A stretch of DNA of 64,000 nt, taken from positions 1 to 64,000 of the forward strand of contig NZ_JACBNQ010000019.1 of the NCBI RefSeq assembly GCF_013403245.1, given 5' to 3'. Below are positions 34,506 to 43,460 of the stretch, in pieces. Made by a program: the position numbers and the translations under genes. Source of the DNA: Sedimentibacter hydroxybenzoicus DSM 7310. GTDB lineage: Bacteria; Bacillota; Clostridia; Tissierellales; Sedimentibacteraceae. Below the pieces are notes generated by a model. That model saw nothing but the letters and a program-made list of their open reading frames with translations, did not search any database and was not told the DNA's origin. Numbering within the stretch: the first letter of the stretch is position 1; the number at the start of each line of letters is the position of its first letter.

Positions 34506-36545
34506 TTACAGGAATCTTGCGATAATTTGTACCAATCTTGCCGGAAGCTGCTTCAAATCAGTTATATCCAATGTATTTTCAGCTCCGTAAAGCTCACGGA
34601 TATCCTCTTTATCCTGTCCGATGGCTGCGGCAAGGAACTGAATTCCTTTTCGCCTGAATTCCTGCAATGTATCTTTCATATCACGAGCCGCTTTTTCTCC
34701 AGAGTAATCGGGCATTGCCTTTGGCTGACCGTCGCTGATACTGATTACTAATTTTGTTTTTTGCGGTGCTTTAATCAATCTGTCGCTGATAATGCGCAGT
34801 GCCATGCCATCCCGGTTGTTGCTGCGGGCTTGAATGTTCATAAGAGCATATTTTTCGTCCGCATCCTTACTTTCAAAGTCTACATATGCATAGATGGACA
34901 TTTGTTCCAGCTTGGAGCGGTCTGCCGTATCTCCGTAAACCATTATGGGAATACCGCAGCCTGTGCAAAATTCATATAAAGCTACGGCTGCCTGTTTTGC
35001 TGCATCCAAGCGACCGAAGGCTGACATGGATGCTGATTCGTCAATCCTGAGAGCAACCGCAAGAGAGGGTTCTTCCTCAGGCGGGCGCTTGCGGGCAAAT
35101 ACGCGAAAATCCATGGAAGCAGCTTTATCGGCACAAAATTTTGTGCCATAAAGCTGAGACTTAGCAAACTCAGAGGAAACCTCATGCTCTAAAAGCGGAT
35201 TTGTTTTACGGATCAATTCCCGAATTACCAGCATCAATTCAGAAGACATGCTGTTATATTCTTCCCTGTCTTGAGCTGCAGCTTCCGGACGATGTACAAT
35301 AAGCTTAATTTCTTCATGGCAGCTGCCCTGAACACTTTTTCGGGCTTCTTTATTTAATTGTTTGCGAAACTCTCTTTTTTGTTCGTTTGTAACGGGTTTA
35401 TCGAGCTCATGATAAAACGGGGTGCCGTTTTCTCCATTATCATTGCTTGAAACATCAGTATTTTTATCGCTGCTCGCATCCGAATGACCCTCACTGTCTG
35501 CTGATTTTCTCAGACGGATTGCATTCTTGCCGGCTTTATCTGTTTCTGCAGAGTATTCTCCATTTTCGGAAATCTGAAGCTCCATTACTTCCGGATTTTC
35601 TCCTTCCGAATGGGAATGGCACATATTATCTAATTCTTCCAGCTTATCTTTCAAACCATGACTTACCAGTGCCTGCTCTAAAATAGCAAGTTCCTGCGAG
35701 TCAGTTGTAATCTTGTAGAGTACTTTATAGTACAAGGAGTGACCTATGGATGCACCGCCGGCAACCGTATCAACCCAAAAGATATATGACCGCATACCGG
35801 CAACACCCTTAATTGCATTGGCCCGCGCTGTCTCATCCAGCAGAATAATCGTATCAGCTAAAATAGAAAGTACATTTTCGGATTGATATCCCGTCTTGGC
35901 TTGGGCTCGTTCCATCATAACTTCCTTTGGCGGTAAGTCTAATTTTTCAGCATGCTGAACTCTGTCACGCAAAGCTTCATTTAAAGGGCGGTATCCGTTG
36001 TAGCCGCGGTTTGTTGTAATAACAGCAATAAAATCCGGATGCCTGCGTATGACACGCGTCGGTAGGTTTAAACTTCCGTCCGGCTCTAATGCGGAATTCA
36101 GAGCCATTAAAACAGCGGCATCACGAATAACCGTCGGTTCCTGAATTTCCAGCAACCATCCGTTTTCATATGCACGGACAATTTCCGATGGATAATACTT
36201 GTATTCAACAGTATTTGATTCTGATTCATCCTTTTCGGACAATACCGGCAATATGGAGCCTAACACATCAGATTTATCCATATCTGCAAAGCAAGTTACC
36301 TTTGTATATGGCAGATTAAAATTAGAAGAGAGCGCTTTGGCAATTTGGGTTTTACCCGATCCTGCGTCTCCTTCCAATAAAATTGTACTGATTTTCATTT
36401 CACCGCGATTCCAGTTCTTTACTACTTCATGATATATACGTTTTTCTGCTTCACTATCAATGTGTGAAGGCGGTTTTTGCCACACGAATGACTGCTCTAT
36501 ATCTGTCAGCTTTCTTTCAGGTGACAAAATACAATTTTGTTTCAT
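34506..36545 (-). CDS. MoxR-type AAA ATPase with C-terminal VWA domain
   Basis: A 679-residue fusion. Residues 30-280 are an AAA+ module: Walker A LLEGDAGSGKTQIAKALSSN, Walker-B-like region NGWLLEIQEPTVI, sensor region FIAVITTNRGYNG. A charged linker (about 300-400) is followed by a von Willebrand A-like domain with a complete MIDAS (ALRIDESASMSAFGRLDAAK, DxSxS; KLVISISDGQPKAM). Such pairs usually act as metal-dependent chaperones (NorQ/NorD, CoxD/CoxE). Here both parts lie in one chain. Its ATG follows the stop of the upstream gene with no gap, so translation is coupled. Confidence 0.88.
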   Translation of the reverse strand: MKQNCILSPERKLTDIEQSFVWQKPPSHIDSEAEKRIYHEVVKNWNRGEMKISTILLEGDAGSGKTQIAKALSSNFNLPYTKVTCFADMDKSDVLGSILPVLSEKDESESNTVEYKYYPSEIVRAYENGWLLEIQEPTVIRDAAVLMALNSALEPDGSLNLPTRVIRRHPDFIAVITTNRGYNGYRPLNEALRDRVQHAEKLDLPPKEVMMERAQAKTGYQSENVLSILADTIILLDETARANAIKGVAGMRSYIFWVDTVAGGASIGHSLYYKVLYKITTDSQELAILEQALVSHGLKDKLEELDNMCHSHSEGENPEVMELQISENGEYSAETDKAGKNAIRLRKSADSEGHSDASSDKNTDVSSNDNGENGTPFYHELDKPVTNEQKREFRKQLNKEARKSVQGSCHEEIKLIVHRPEAAAQDREEYNSMSSELMLVIRELIRKTNPLLEHEVSSEFAKSQLYGTKFCADKAASMDFRVFARKRPPEEEPSLAVALRIDESASMSAFGRLDAAKQAAVALYEFCTGCGIPIMVYGDTADRSKLEQMSIYAYVDFESKDADEKYALMNIQARSNNRDGMALRIISDRLIKAPQKTKLVISISDGQPKAMPDYSGEKAARDMKDTLQEFRRKGIQFLAAAIGQDKEDIRELYGAENTLDITDLKQLPARLVQIIARFL

Positions 36546-37016
36546 TTAATACAACTCCAATTCATTTAAGATGCGGATTAGTGTCCGCTGGCGCTCGCCG
36601 ATTAATTCTCCTAAATCATTCAGGCTCTGTGCAAATTTCTTGATGTCATCATTGATATTTTGATTGTCTACACAAACCTCTACCGGCAGCACCCCGCCCT
36701 GTACTCCAATTCGTTCAATTGTTGGTTTTTCGGGGTCATATAAAAGAGGGAACCTGTATGCCTCCTTGAAGTAAAGCAGTGTCTTAGATAATAATATCAT
36801 CAGGTCAAAAACCTGATGGATTGGCAGCTCCTCCGCCAAAATCAATTCGCCGTCTTTATCTGTTTTCCATATCTGAGTGGCAATCTCCATTTTTTTATTT
36901 TCTTCCAGCACAGGCTCACCTAATGTTAAGCGTTTTATATCAGATTGGTAAGCATTTCTTCCGTCTATACGGTCATAGCCGTTTGATGCAATAACTATTT
37001 TCTCATTCATTTCCAT
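36546..37016 (-). CDS. DUF6530-like protein
   Basis: A 156-residue soluble protein (YDRIDGRNAYQSDIKRLTLG, VFDLMILLSKTLLYFKEAYR, LGELIGERQRTLIRILNELE). It resembles clostridial proteins described as DUF6530, but the family name is given from memory and the role is unknown. It overlaps the GIY-YIG-like gene by 10 bases and abuts the AAA/VWA gene directly, so the three form one transcript. Confidence 0.65.
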   Translation of the reverse strand: MEMNEKIVIASNGYDRIDGRNAYQSDIKRLTLGEPVLEENKKMEIATQIWKTDKDGELILAEELPIHQVFDLMILLSKTLLYFKEAYRFPLLYDPEKPTIERIGVQGGVLPVEVCVDNQNINDDIKKFAQSLNDLGELIGERQRTLIRILNELELY

Positions 37017-37351
37017 ATCCTCCTTGCCCTTGGATCAGAAGCGAGGCATTCTTCTCTTAATTTTTCTAATTCCTCTGTATGATCTTCGTTTGGATCATCA
37101 TATTTTAGTACCTTTATAACTGATATTTCAAAGCTTTCACGACCATATTTATTCCAAAGCTCCTGCAATTGCTTATTTGGATGCATATTTGATGACAATT
37201 TTGCATTAGCACTGTTAAAATCCGCTCTTGTATCCTTAGATATGCCTAAAAATACATCACCCGTATCCTTGCATCGGTAAGAGAACACTCCCATTTCCGG
37301 CTTCCTGTTTTTATACATTTCCAAAAGTTCTTTTTTTCTTTTTATATCCAT
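37007..37351 (-). CDS. GIY-YIG-like small protein
   Basis: A 114-residue protein that resembles a divergent GIY-YIG nuclease-domain family: GVFSYRCKDTGDVFLGISKD followed by KLSSNMHPNKQLQELWNKYG and FEISVIKVLKYDD. The catalytic Arg and Glu positions are not clearly preserved (a final GRESFEISVI may supply a Glu), so activity is doubtful. The start is placed at the ATG at 37351 with AGGTGAAAAC. It is the first gene of the three-gene AAA/VWA operon. Confidence 0.65.
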   Translation of the reverse strand: MDIKRKKELLEMYKNRKPEMGVFSYRCKDTGDVFLGISKDTRADFNSANAKLSSNMHPNKQLQELWNKYGRESFEISVIKVLKYDDPNEDHTEELEKLREECLASDPRARRIWK

Positions 37352-37448
37352 TGTTTTCACCTCGGCATTATTATATACTAAATTACTCAAAAAAAATAAT
37401 CCACGCTCCGTAGACTAAGTTAAAGTATTTGTTTGTTTTTATAGCAAT

Positions 37449-37486
37449 GGCCCCTCAATATGTTCCATTAACAATATAGAGGGGTC
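37449..37486. terminator. terminator-like hairpin between the MATE and GIY-YIG genes
   Basis: CCCCTCAATATGTT and AACAATATAGAGGGG can pair with one bulge. The hairpin is downstream of neither neighbour in an ideal place, since both run on the minus strand, so it may instead be a leader structure of the MATE gene. Confidence 0.4.
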
Positions 37487-37509
37487 GTTATAATCCGCCT
37501 GACATGGGG

Positions 37510-38871
37510 TTATTCTTCAGATAATCTTTTTCTCTTCCATCCAATAGTTTTATAAACAAACAACCCATAAATACATACTATTAAATTACTGACGCTCATT
37601 GAAAACCAAATACCTGTCGGTCCAAAAGCAGTGTAATTTTTAAATATCAATATCATGGGCAGCCTGACAGCCCACAACCTTCCTATCTCCATGTACATGG
37701 AATATTTAGTATTTCCCGAGCCTTGGAATATTCCCTGGAACACACTGAACATTCCCATTAAGGGCATTGAAAATGCAACGTATTTCATATAATTTATACT
37801 TTGAATTATAACTTCGGGCTCATCTTTAGACTGAATAAAAAAATTCACAATTGGCTTATTGAAAATAAATATTATCACACCACCAATAACCCCGATAAAC
37901 AGGGCAATCTTTGAGCTTTTTATAAAGCTTTCCGTCGCTCTGTCAAGTCGTCCGGCTCCCAGGTTTTGACCTACTACTGCTGTCAGGGCTGCACCTACGC
38001 CCATGGCAGGCTGCATTACCAGACTTGTTATTCTGTTTACCATACCAAATGCAGCCAATGTAGCAGTTCCATAGGATACAATAAAGCCATTAAGAAACAT
38101 AAATCCGGTTGAAGCACCTGCTTGCCCAATCGATGCAGGTAACCCAACTCTTACAATTTCCTGTAATATATTTTTATCAGCTTTAAATCCTCTGAAATCA
38201 GGTTTTAAATTATTGCCTTCTTTGAATACAATTATAAATCCTGATAATGTCAACACAATTCTTGATATTACTGTAGCCCATGCCGCCCCTGCTATTCCCA
38301 TATTGAACGTAAATATTAACACAGGATCTAATACCACATTTATTAATGCGGATATAGCGCTCAATATTGTTGGGGTTACAGTATTGCCCTGGGCATTCAT
38401 CATGGAATTTATATTGAAAAATAAAAACATAAATGGCAAATCCAAAAATGATATTCTCAAATAAGTGTTTGCTAAATTAGCAAAATATCCTTCACCGCCC
38501 ATAAGCTTAATTATATATGGACTTAAAATAACACCCAGTAATGTAAATACAATTGATAATATTAATGATGCTGCCATTAATTGAGAAGAGTATTTCCTTG
38601 CTTCTTTATATTTATCCGCCCCCAACAGTTGAGAAAGAAGTGAGGTTCCTGCAACCGACAGTCCAATCCCTAAAGCAACGAAAAGAAAGTTTATCGGCCA
38701 AACAAAAGAAGTAGCTGCAAAGTGAACAGAAGAAATCTTACTGACCCAAATTCCATCTGCCAAGTTATACAATGTTTGTATTATACTGTTAATCATAATG
38801 GGAATAGATAAGGTCAACAACACCTTATACATATCGCCCTTTTGTATTAATTCTGATTTATTCTGTGTCAC
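37510..38871 (-). CDS. MATE family multidrug efflux transporter
   Basis: A 453-residue transporter with twelve helices of the MATE family (DinF/NorM type), probably Na+ or H+ driven. SIPIMINSIIQTLYNLADGI, then SVAGTSLLSQLLGADKYKEA, and a second half with GLPASIGQAGASTGFMFLNG and ALTAVVGQNLGAGRLDRATE are characteristic. The start is a GTG at 38871, with AAAGGTGAC nine bases upstream. It is a single gene by orientation and spacing. The substrate is unknown. Confidence 0.92.
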   Translation of the reverse strand: MTQNKSELIQKGDMYKVLLTLSIPIMINSIIQTLYNLADGIWVSKISSVHFAATSFVWPINFLFVALGIGLSVAGTSLLSQLLGADKYKEARKYSSQLMAASLILSIVFTLLGVILSPYIIKLMGGEGYFANLANTYLRISFLDLPFMFLFFNINSMMNAQGNTVTPTILSAISALINVVLDPVLIFTFNMGIAGAAWATVISRIVLTLSGFIIVFKEGNNLKPDFRGFKADKNILQEIVRVGLPASIGQAGASTGFMFLNGFIVSYGTATLAAFGMVNRITSLVMQPAMGVGAALTAVVGQNLGAGRLDRATESFIKSSKIALFIGVIGGVIIFIFNKPIVNFFIQSKDEPEVIIQSINYMKYVAFSMPLMGMFSVFQGIFQGSGNTKYSMYMEIGRLWAVRLPMILIFKNYTAFGPTGIWFSMSVSNLIVCIYGLFVYKTIGWKRKRLSEE

Positions 38872-38991
38872 AGACAGTCACCTTTCCAACGTCAAACAAC
38901 AAATTAGTTCTATAGTTATATATATGTTTCATTTTATCATTATACTAATAACTATAACAATTTACAACTATAAAACCCCCTCGCTTCATTA

Positions 38992-39165
38992 TCACCTTGC
39001 TTCTATATCCAAGATATAATCAATAAAATACAGTCCAATTTCCGTCATACGTTCATCATTTAGTAATTTTATATTGCTTTCAAGGTGGTATATACCTATC
39101 CCTACTGAACCTAGTCCAAGATATGTTGCAGCAATTAATATGTTTCCTATAGCTGCACTGCAACC
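38992..39165 (-). pseudogene. remnant of a nitroreductase
   Basis: A 57-codon frame bounded by a stop on both sides. It starts CSAAIGNILIAATYLGLGS (as in the conserved C-terminal helix of nitroreductases) and continues VGIGIYH, then ends in an altered tail. The N-terminal FMN-binding two-thirds is missing and no ribosome site exists. It lies in the 307-base gap between metG and the MATE gene, which otherwise holds nothing recognised. Confidence 0.55.
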
Positions 39166-39178
39166 TTAAACACTACGA

Positions 39179-40798
39179 TTATTTTATCAATTTATTTAAC
39201 TCATCTTCCACTATACTTTTATCTAATCTTTCGAATAAAATTTCTGTTTTTGGAAGGATATATTCGTTATCAATTGATTGCAATTTCCATTCATATTTTA
39301 AATTTAACCAATCTGTAACTTTTTCAGATGAAAATGGAATAAAGGGTGAAAGAAGGACGGCTAAATTTGCTATCAACTGAACACAATTGAAAATTGTGTT
39401 TTCACATGATGTGACATCACCTTTTCTTGTTTCCCATGGTTTTTCTGTATCAAAGTACTTATTACCATATCTTACAAGTTCAAATATTTCATCCAGAGCA
39501 TCTCGCAAATTTGTATTTTCAATTTTATTTCCAATGCTTTCGAATGCTTCAGATATTTTTTGTGAGATATCACTTGTAATTGTGCCATTAGGTACTTTAC
39601 TTTCGAAATACTTTTCAATAAAGACAAAATTGCGATTTACAAAATTGCCATATGCGCCTAGCAGCTCACTATTATGATTATTAAGATATTCAAGCCATGA
39701 AAAGTCTGCATCTCTTTTTTCAGGACCATTAGCAATAAAAAAATATCTCAGTGAATCAGGGTTATATTTGTTCACAATATCCTTAACCCAAATTGCCCAA
39801 TTATTGCTTGTGGATATTTTTCTGCCTTCAAGGGTTAGATATTCGCTTGAAACAATTTCATCCGGCAGATGCCAGTTACCGCCGTTTGCAAATAAAAGCG
39901 AAGGCAAAATAATTGTGTGAAAGGGTATGTTGTCTTTACCATGAACATAATAATGCTTAGCATTTTCTCCCCATAGTTCTTCAAAACTTGTATTTCGATT
40001 TTTACATACTTCAAAGCTTTGGGACAAATAGCCTAATACATTTTCTGCCCAAATATATATTTTCTTATCCTCGTAACCCTCTTTAGGAACATCAATGCCC
40101 CAGTCAAGGTCACGGGTAATAGCTCTGTCCCGAAGTCCCTCGTTTATATATCTGTTAGAAAAAGCTGTTGCATTTTTTCTCCAATTAGAATGACTGTTCA
40201 CATATGCCTTAAGTTTATCTTCGAGTTTTGAAATCGATATAAACAAATGCTTTGTTTCTTTAAATATGGGAGTACTTCCGCATACTGAGCAAGTTGGGTT
40301 AATAAGTGCTTCAGGCTCCAGCACTTTTCCACAAGCATCACATTGGTCACCCCTAGCATTTTTTCCGCAAGACGGACAAGCACCTTTTACAAATCTGTCA
40401 GCGAGAAATGTTTTACATTCCTGGCAGTATGCCTGAGGAACAGATTTTTCATAAATATATGGACTTTCATACATTTTTTCATGAAATTCTCTAACAAAGC
40501 TCTGATGCTCTTCACTTGAAGTCTTCCCATATAAATCATAACTGAATCCTAACTTTTGAAAGCATTCACAAAATTCATCATGATAAAAATCGCTGATTTC
40601 TTTTGGAGTCCTATTTTCCTGTTTTGCCCTGATTGCAACAGGTGTTCCAAAACAATCACTACCTGAAACAAAATACACGTCGTCACCTTTCAACCTATGA
40701 TAACGAGCAATTATGTCAGATGACAAAAGCCCAGCCAAATGACCTACGTGCAAAGAACCATTTGCATATGGCCATGCACTTCCAACTAAAATTTTCAT
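39179..40798 (-). CDS. metG: methionyl-tRNA synthetase
   Basis: A 539-residue class I synthetase charging tRNA-Met. The HIGH signature appears as PYANGSLHVGHLAG (near residue 20) and the KMSKS motif as GRKISTS (near 335). The connective peptide carries two zinc-knuckle pairs (CQECKTF, CPSCGKNARGDQCDACGK, CSVCG). The tRNA-binding anticodon domain follows (about 380-530). The C-terminal EMAP/dimer domain seen in longer MetRS is absent. A T-box leader upstream shows regulation by uncharged tRNA-Met. The ATG is preceded by GAGGT. Confidence 0.93.
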   Translation of the reverse strand: MKILVGSAWPYANGSLHVGHLAGLLSSDIIARYHRLKGDDVYFVSGSDCFGTPVAIRAKQENRTPKEISDFYHDEFCECFQKLGFSYDLYGKTSSEEHQSFVREFHEKMYESPYIYEKSVPQAYCQECKTFLADRFVKGACPSCGKNARGDQCDACGKVLEPEALINPTCSVCGSTPIFKETKHLFISISKLEDKLKAYVNSHSNWRKNATAFSNRYINEGLRDRAITRDLDWGIDVPKEGYEDKKIYIWAENVLGYLSQSFEVCKNRNTSFEELWGENAKHYYVHGKDNIPFHTIILPSLLFANGGNWHLPDEIVSSEYLTLEGRKISTSNNWAIWVKDIVNKYNPDSLRYFFIANGPEKRDADFSWLEYLNNHNSELLGAYGNFVNRNFVFIEKYFESKVPNGTITSDISQKISEAFESIGNKIENTNLRDALDEIFELVRYGNKYFDTEKPWETRKGDVTSCENTIFNCVQLIANLAVLLSPFIPFSSEKVTDWLNLKYEWKLQSIDNEYILPKTEILFERLDKSIVEDELNKLIK

Positions 40799-40854
40799 AA
40801 GTCTACCTCATTTCTTTTTTTGTTTGGATAACTTTAAAGTTAAAAAATTATAAA

Positions 40855-41135
40855 AAAACAGCCCTCCCTCCGAAAAATTACTTTTTCGGGGACGAGAGCC
40901 TATACAGTCTTGCAATGCAAGCTATAACTTCGTGTTACCACCCCAGATTCGCCTATACCTCACGATATAGACCTCATCAGCTGCAGGCAAGAAATGATTT
41001 GCCGAGAGCTTAACACTATTACGGGTGTACCCGTCGCAGCCTATAAGTTAAACTTAGTCGGTACGCAGCTCCAAGACCATGTTCAGCAAATTCTGACTTT
41101 ACCCTTTCTCATCTACCTGGGTTCTCTGTAAAAGC
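40855..41135 (-). promoter_or_regulatory. T-box leader (Met specifier) controlling metG
   Basis: Read on the minus strand: AGAGAA (41122-41127) of Stem I, a specifier region reading GAACATGGTCTTGGAG with ATG at 41079-41081, and the T-box proper GGGGTGGTAACACG (40931-40944). A terminator follows (about 40865-40892), formed by CCCCGAAAAA with TTTTTCGGAGG and a final T run. The Met codon agrees with metG 60 bases downstream. The antiterminator would use the CTCGTCCCC segment. Confidence 0.88.
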
Positions 41136-41317
41136 ATATTTTGCTTACTCTTCTCTTCATTGCCTTTTGGATATTGAATTTGATATATTATAGTATATTC
41201 TAATATAAGAATCAAGGTTTTATACTTAATAGAATAAATAATTTCTGAATGCAAGAAAACAAGACCATCTGTTTTATAAGTAACTTTCTTAGCAATCTGT
41301 TGAATAGTCATTATTGA

Positions 41318-41545
41318 TTATTCAACATTAATAATTTCATTATACCTTTGTATTAATTTCTCCCAATCAGAATTTTGTTTGTCATAAGTGCTAAGTATTT
41401 CTTTAATCTTTCCGCTGATTCTTTCATCAATTATTTTATTTCTTTGTAAATTAATATCCAATGCAACTAACAGTATTTTAACCATGTCTAATTCACTAAC
41501 TTTAATTTTGACCAGGTAATTAGGAAACAAATTCGAGGGATACAT
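41318..41545 (-). CDS. hypothetical small protein, doubtful
   Basis: A 75-codon frame whose C-terminal half looks like a real helix (ISGKIKEILSTYDKQNSDWE, then KLIQRYNEIINVE). There is no ribosome binding site near its ATG and the N-terminal part looks random, so it may be the remnant of a longer gene. It lies between the T-box leader and the anti-sigma gene. Confidence 0.3.
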   Translation of the reverse strand: MYPSNLFPNYLVKIKVSELDMVKILLVALDINLQRNKIIDERISGKIKEILSTYDKQNSDWEKLIQRYNEIINVE

Positions 41546-41585
41546 TCATTTTATAATTTATGCAAAAAACTTGAATTAAATGAAA

Positions 41586-41610
41586 CCCTCCGCCTATAGA
41601 GGCGGAAGGC
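41586..41610 (-). terminator. hairpin after the anti-sigma gene
   Basis: Seven-base stem TCCGCCT (41589-41595) / AGGCGGA (41600-41606) with a four-base loop. On the minus strand it is followed by AGGGTTTCATTT. It ends the sigma / anti-sigma operon. Confidence 0.6.
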
Positions 41611-41668
41611 ATAACAATTTAATTATATTGTCTTGGCACTTGTTGCATCTCATGCTTTGCTTGAATGA

Positions 41669-42922
41669 TCAATCCAGTTCTATACTCCAATCTCCAAAAA
41701 GTACAGACGTCGGTGATTCAAAATATATTGAGAATCTTTTGCTCACATCTTCTGCACTCGTTCTCAGTTCTGTATAGCCGGTATCCTCATTCGGACCCAG
41801 ACTATAGCCTGAAATTCCGCTCACGCTTACACCTTCTAAAAATTCATCCTCCGGTGAAATGCATTTTAAATTGATTATCAATTCATTTCCCTCGCGCCTT
41901 ATGTCAACTACATGCATCTCAAAATTTCCTAAGTGTAATATTTTGTCAATATTTTGTGTCTCCCCATCCTGTGGCTTAGTAATCCTTAGTTTTTCTGTTT
42001 TTACATTGGGATATTTTACATTTACATATGGCAATACAAGTTTCAATCCTTCCTTATCCAATGTATCAAAATATATGTCTGACATTGATCCTCTGTACGA
42101 TGATGGCAAATCCGGATATATTTTATTACCCGTGCTGTCAGTCAGGTACATGCTTATCTCTGCGTCGGGTGCAGAAAACCATGGACTTTGCAGCAGGCCT
42201 CTTCCCATAGGATATCCCTCTAATATTTTATCATCAGACCGATTCAGCAAGCTTATCATCAGTCTGTCTTCCATAGGTTTTTTTATGGCAACTATATCTA
42301 TACCCTTATCACTGGCATGATTGCCCATCTGTAAAAAGTCTTCAACCTCAGTTGTTTTTTCCAAGGTAAAAGGAATCTCCAGCTCTCCAAGCAGCATGGA
42401 ATATTTTACTGAGTCACTTTCTGTCTCGAAATAATAATCTGCATTCCAAAGCTCGGATCCATGACCTATGACCCAATGTCCCGGTGATGTAACATTTCCT
42501 TCTTCATCCTTTAACAGCATTTCATATCCTTTGTCAGCTACATAGTTACCCTGGACAGAAATGCTGAAAAGTTTGCCGGCTTTGGATGCCGCTTCTATTT
42601 TTACAAATTTGTTGCCTTCCTCATACAAAACAGGCTCCTGAAGTGCCAGCACACTTCCTTCTTCCTTGTCTATCAATACATTGTATCCGGGAACGTATTG
42701 CAATGCCCGTTTGATAGCAGCATCAACCTTATCCGGTCCAACTATGATTATTGAACTCATAATTATAACCAGAGAGGCAGCAACTGCTGTAAATATTTTT
42801 AAACGCTTGCTCTTTTTCGAGCCATGTTGTATTTTAGCCTTTTCAAATCCTGATTCTATGCTTTCGTCCAATCCTTCAGGGATGGGAATACTATTCAACA
42901 TATCATTGAGTTTATCTGTCAT
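41669..42922 (-). CDS. DUF4179-like anti-sigma factor
   Basis: A 417-residue protein with a short cytoplasmic N-terminus (about 40 residues, Lys/Arg rich) and one transmembrane helix (residues 44-62). A large outer region opens with VDAAIKRALQYVPGYNVLID, the DUF4179 start. Such proteins bind the partner sigma factor inside and sense a signal outside. Its ATG overlaps the sigma gene stop (ATGA), the classic pairing. It has no zinc-binding HxxxCxxC motif, so the anti-sigma domain is not of the ZAS type. The anti-sigma role is inferred from pairing. Confidence 0.85.
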   Translation of the reverse strand: MTDKLNDMLNSIPIPEGLDESIESGFEKAKIQHGSKKSKRLKIFTAVAASLVIIMSSIIIVGPDKVDAAIKRALQYVPGYNVLIDKEEGSVLALQEPVLYEEGNKFVKIEAASKAGKLFSISVQGNYVADKGYEMLLKDEEGNVTSPGHWVIGHGSELWNADYYFETESDSVKYSMLLGELEIPFTLEKTTEVEDFLQMGNHASDKGIDIVAIKKPMEDRLMISLLNRSDDKILEGYPMGRGLLQSPWFSAPDAEISMYLTDSTGNKIYPDLPSSYRGSMSDIYFDTLDKEGLKLVLPYVNVKYPNVKTEKLRITKPQDGETQNIDKILHLGNFEMHVVDIRREGNELIINLKCISPEDEFLEGVSVSGISGYSLGPNEDTGYTELRTSAEDVSKRFSIYFESPTSVLFGDWSIELD

Positions 42923-43395
42923 ACTAATCCCTCCTCTATTTTCAGCTTTTCCAATGCCCTGTAATACTTGCTTTTAACTGTGCTTTCAGGAATTTTCAGA
43001 TTATCGGAAATCATTTCAAATGTGTACTCAAAATAAACCTTGAGAACAATGACATTCTTTTCGTCCATGGACAGAGATTTTAAGTTATCCATGAAAATAT
43101 TCATGCTCTCCTTATCCTCAGCTTGCATTGTAATGACATTTGATAAGTCTTCCAACGAAATCAATTTATTTTTCCTCAGCAAATCCTTCGATTTATTTAC
43201 AGCAATTTTTAATATCCATGACTTGAATTTATCCTTGTCCCGTATTTTATCCTTTGAAATATACGCCTGATATGCACTTTCCTGCACTATATCCAAAGCA
43301 TCAGCCTCATTGTTGACATAGGTATAAGCTATCCTGTAAATATCATTTTTGTATTGTTTGAACAGCGCCTCAAACTCTTTTTCACTTATTTTAAT
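42919..43395 (-). CDS. ECF-like sigma-70 family RNA polymerase sigma factor, apparent ATT start
   Basis: A sigma factor of about 158 residues. Region 2 is in KISEKEFEALFKQYKNDIYR ... LDIVQESAYQAY, and region 4 is in SLSMDEKNVIVLKVYFEYTF, then MISDNLKIPESTVKSKYYRA. An ATG/GTG/TTG search finds only a TTG at 43296, deep inside region 2. The reading frame continues upstream for 33 codons of good sigma-70 homology to an ATT at 43395, which has a perfect AGGAGG (43405-43410) nine bases before it. ATT initiation is known for infC but rare. The downstream anti-sigma gene overlaps by four bases. Confidence 0.85.
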   Translation of the reverse strand: MKISEKEFEALFKQYKNDIYRIAYTYVNNEADALDIVQESAYQAYISKDKIRDKDKFKSWILKIAVNKSKDLLRKNKLISLEDLSNVITMQAEDKESMNIFMDNLKSLSMDEKNVIVLKVYFEYTFEMISDNLKIPESTVKSKYYRALEKLKIEEGLV

Positions 43396-43460
43396 TTTGC
43401 TGCACCTCCTGTCTGAGAAGTCCTTCTATACATAAGACGAAATAAAATCAAAAATAGTCT

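Noticed and set aside
26824-39180. Identical 15-base string TTAAACACTACGATT at 26824-26838 and 39166-39180
   Set aside because: A match of this length is expected about once by chance in AT-rich sequence of this size. No inverted repeat, target duplication or gene for mobility lies at either copy.
41099-41311. 70-codon frame upstream of metG
   Set aside because: It overlaps the T-box Stem I, has no ribosome binding site and gives a random-looking protein.
41859-42320. 153-codon plus-strand frame opposite the anti-sigma gene
   Set aside because: The minus-strand frame is a recognisable anti-sigma protein in an operon; the opposite frame has no ribosome site or recognisable domain.
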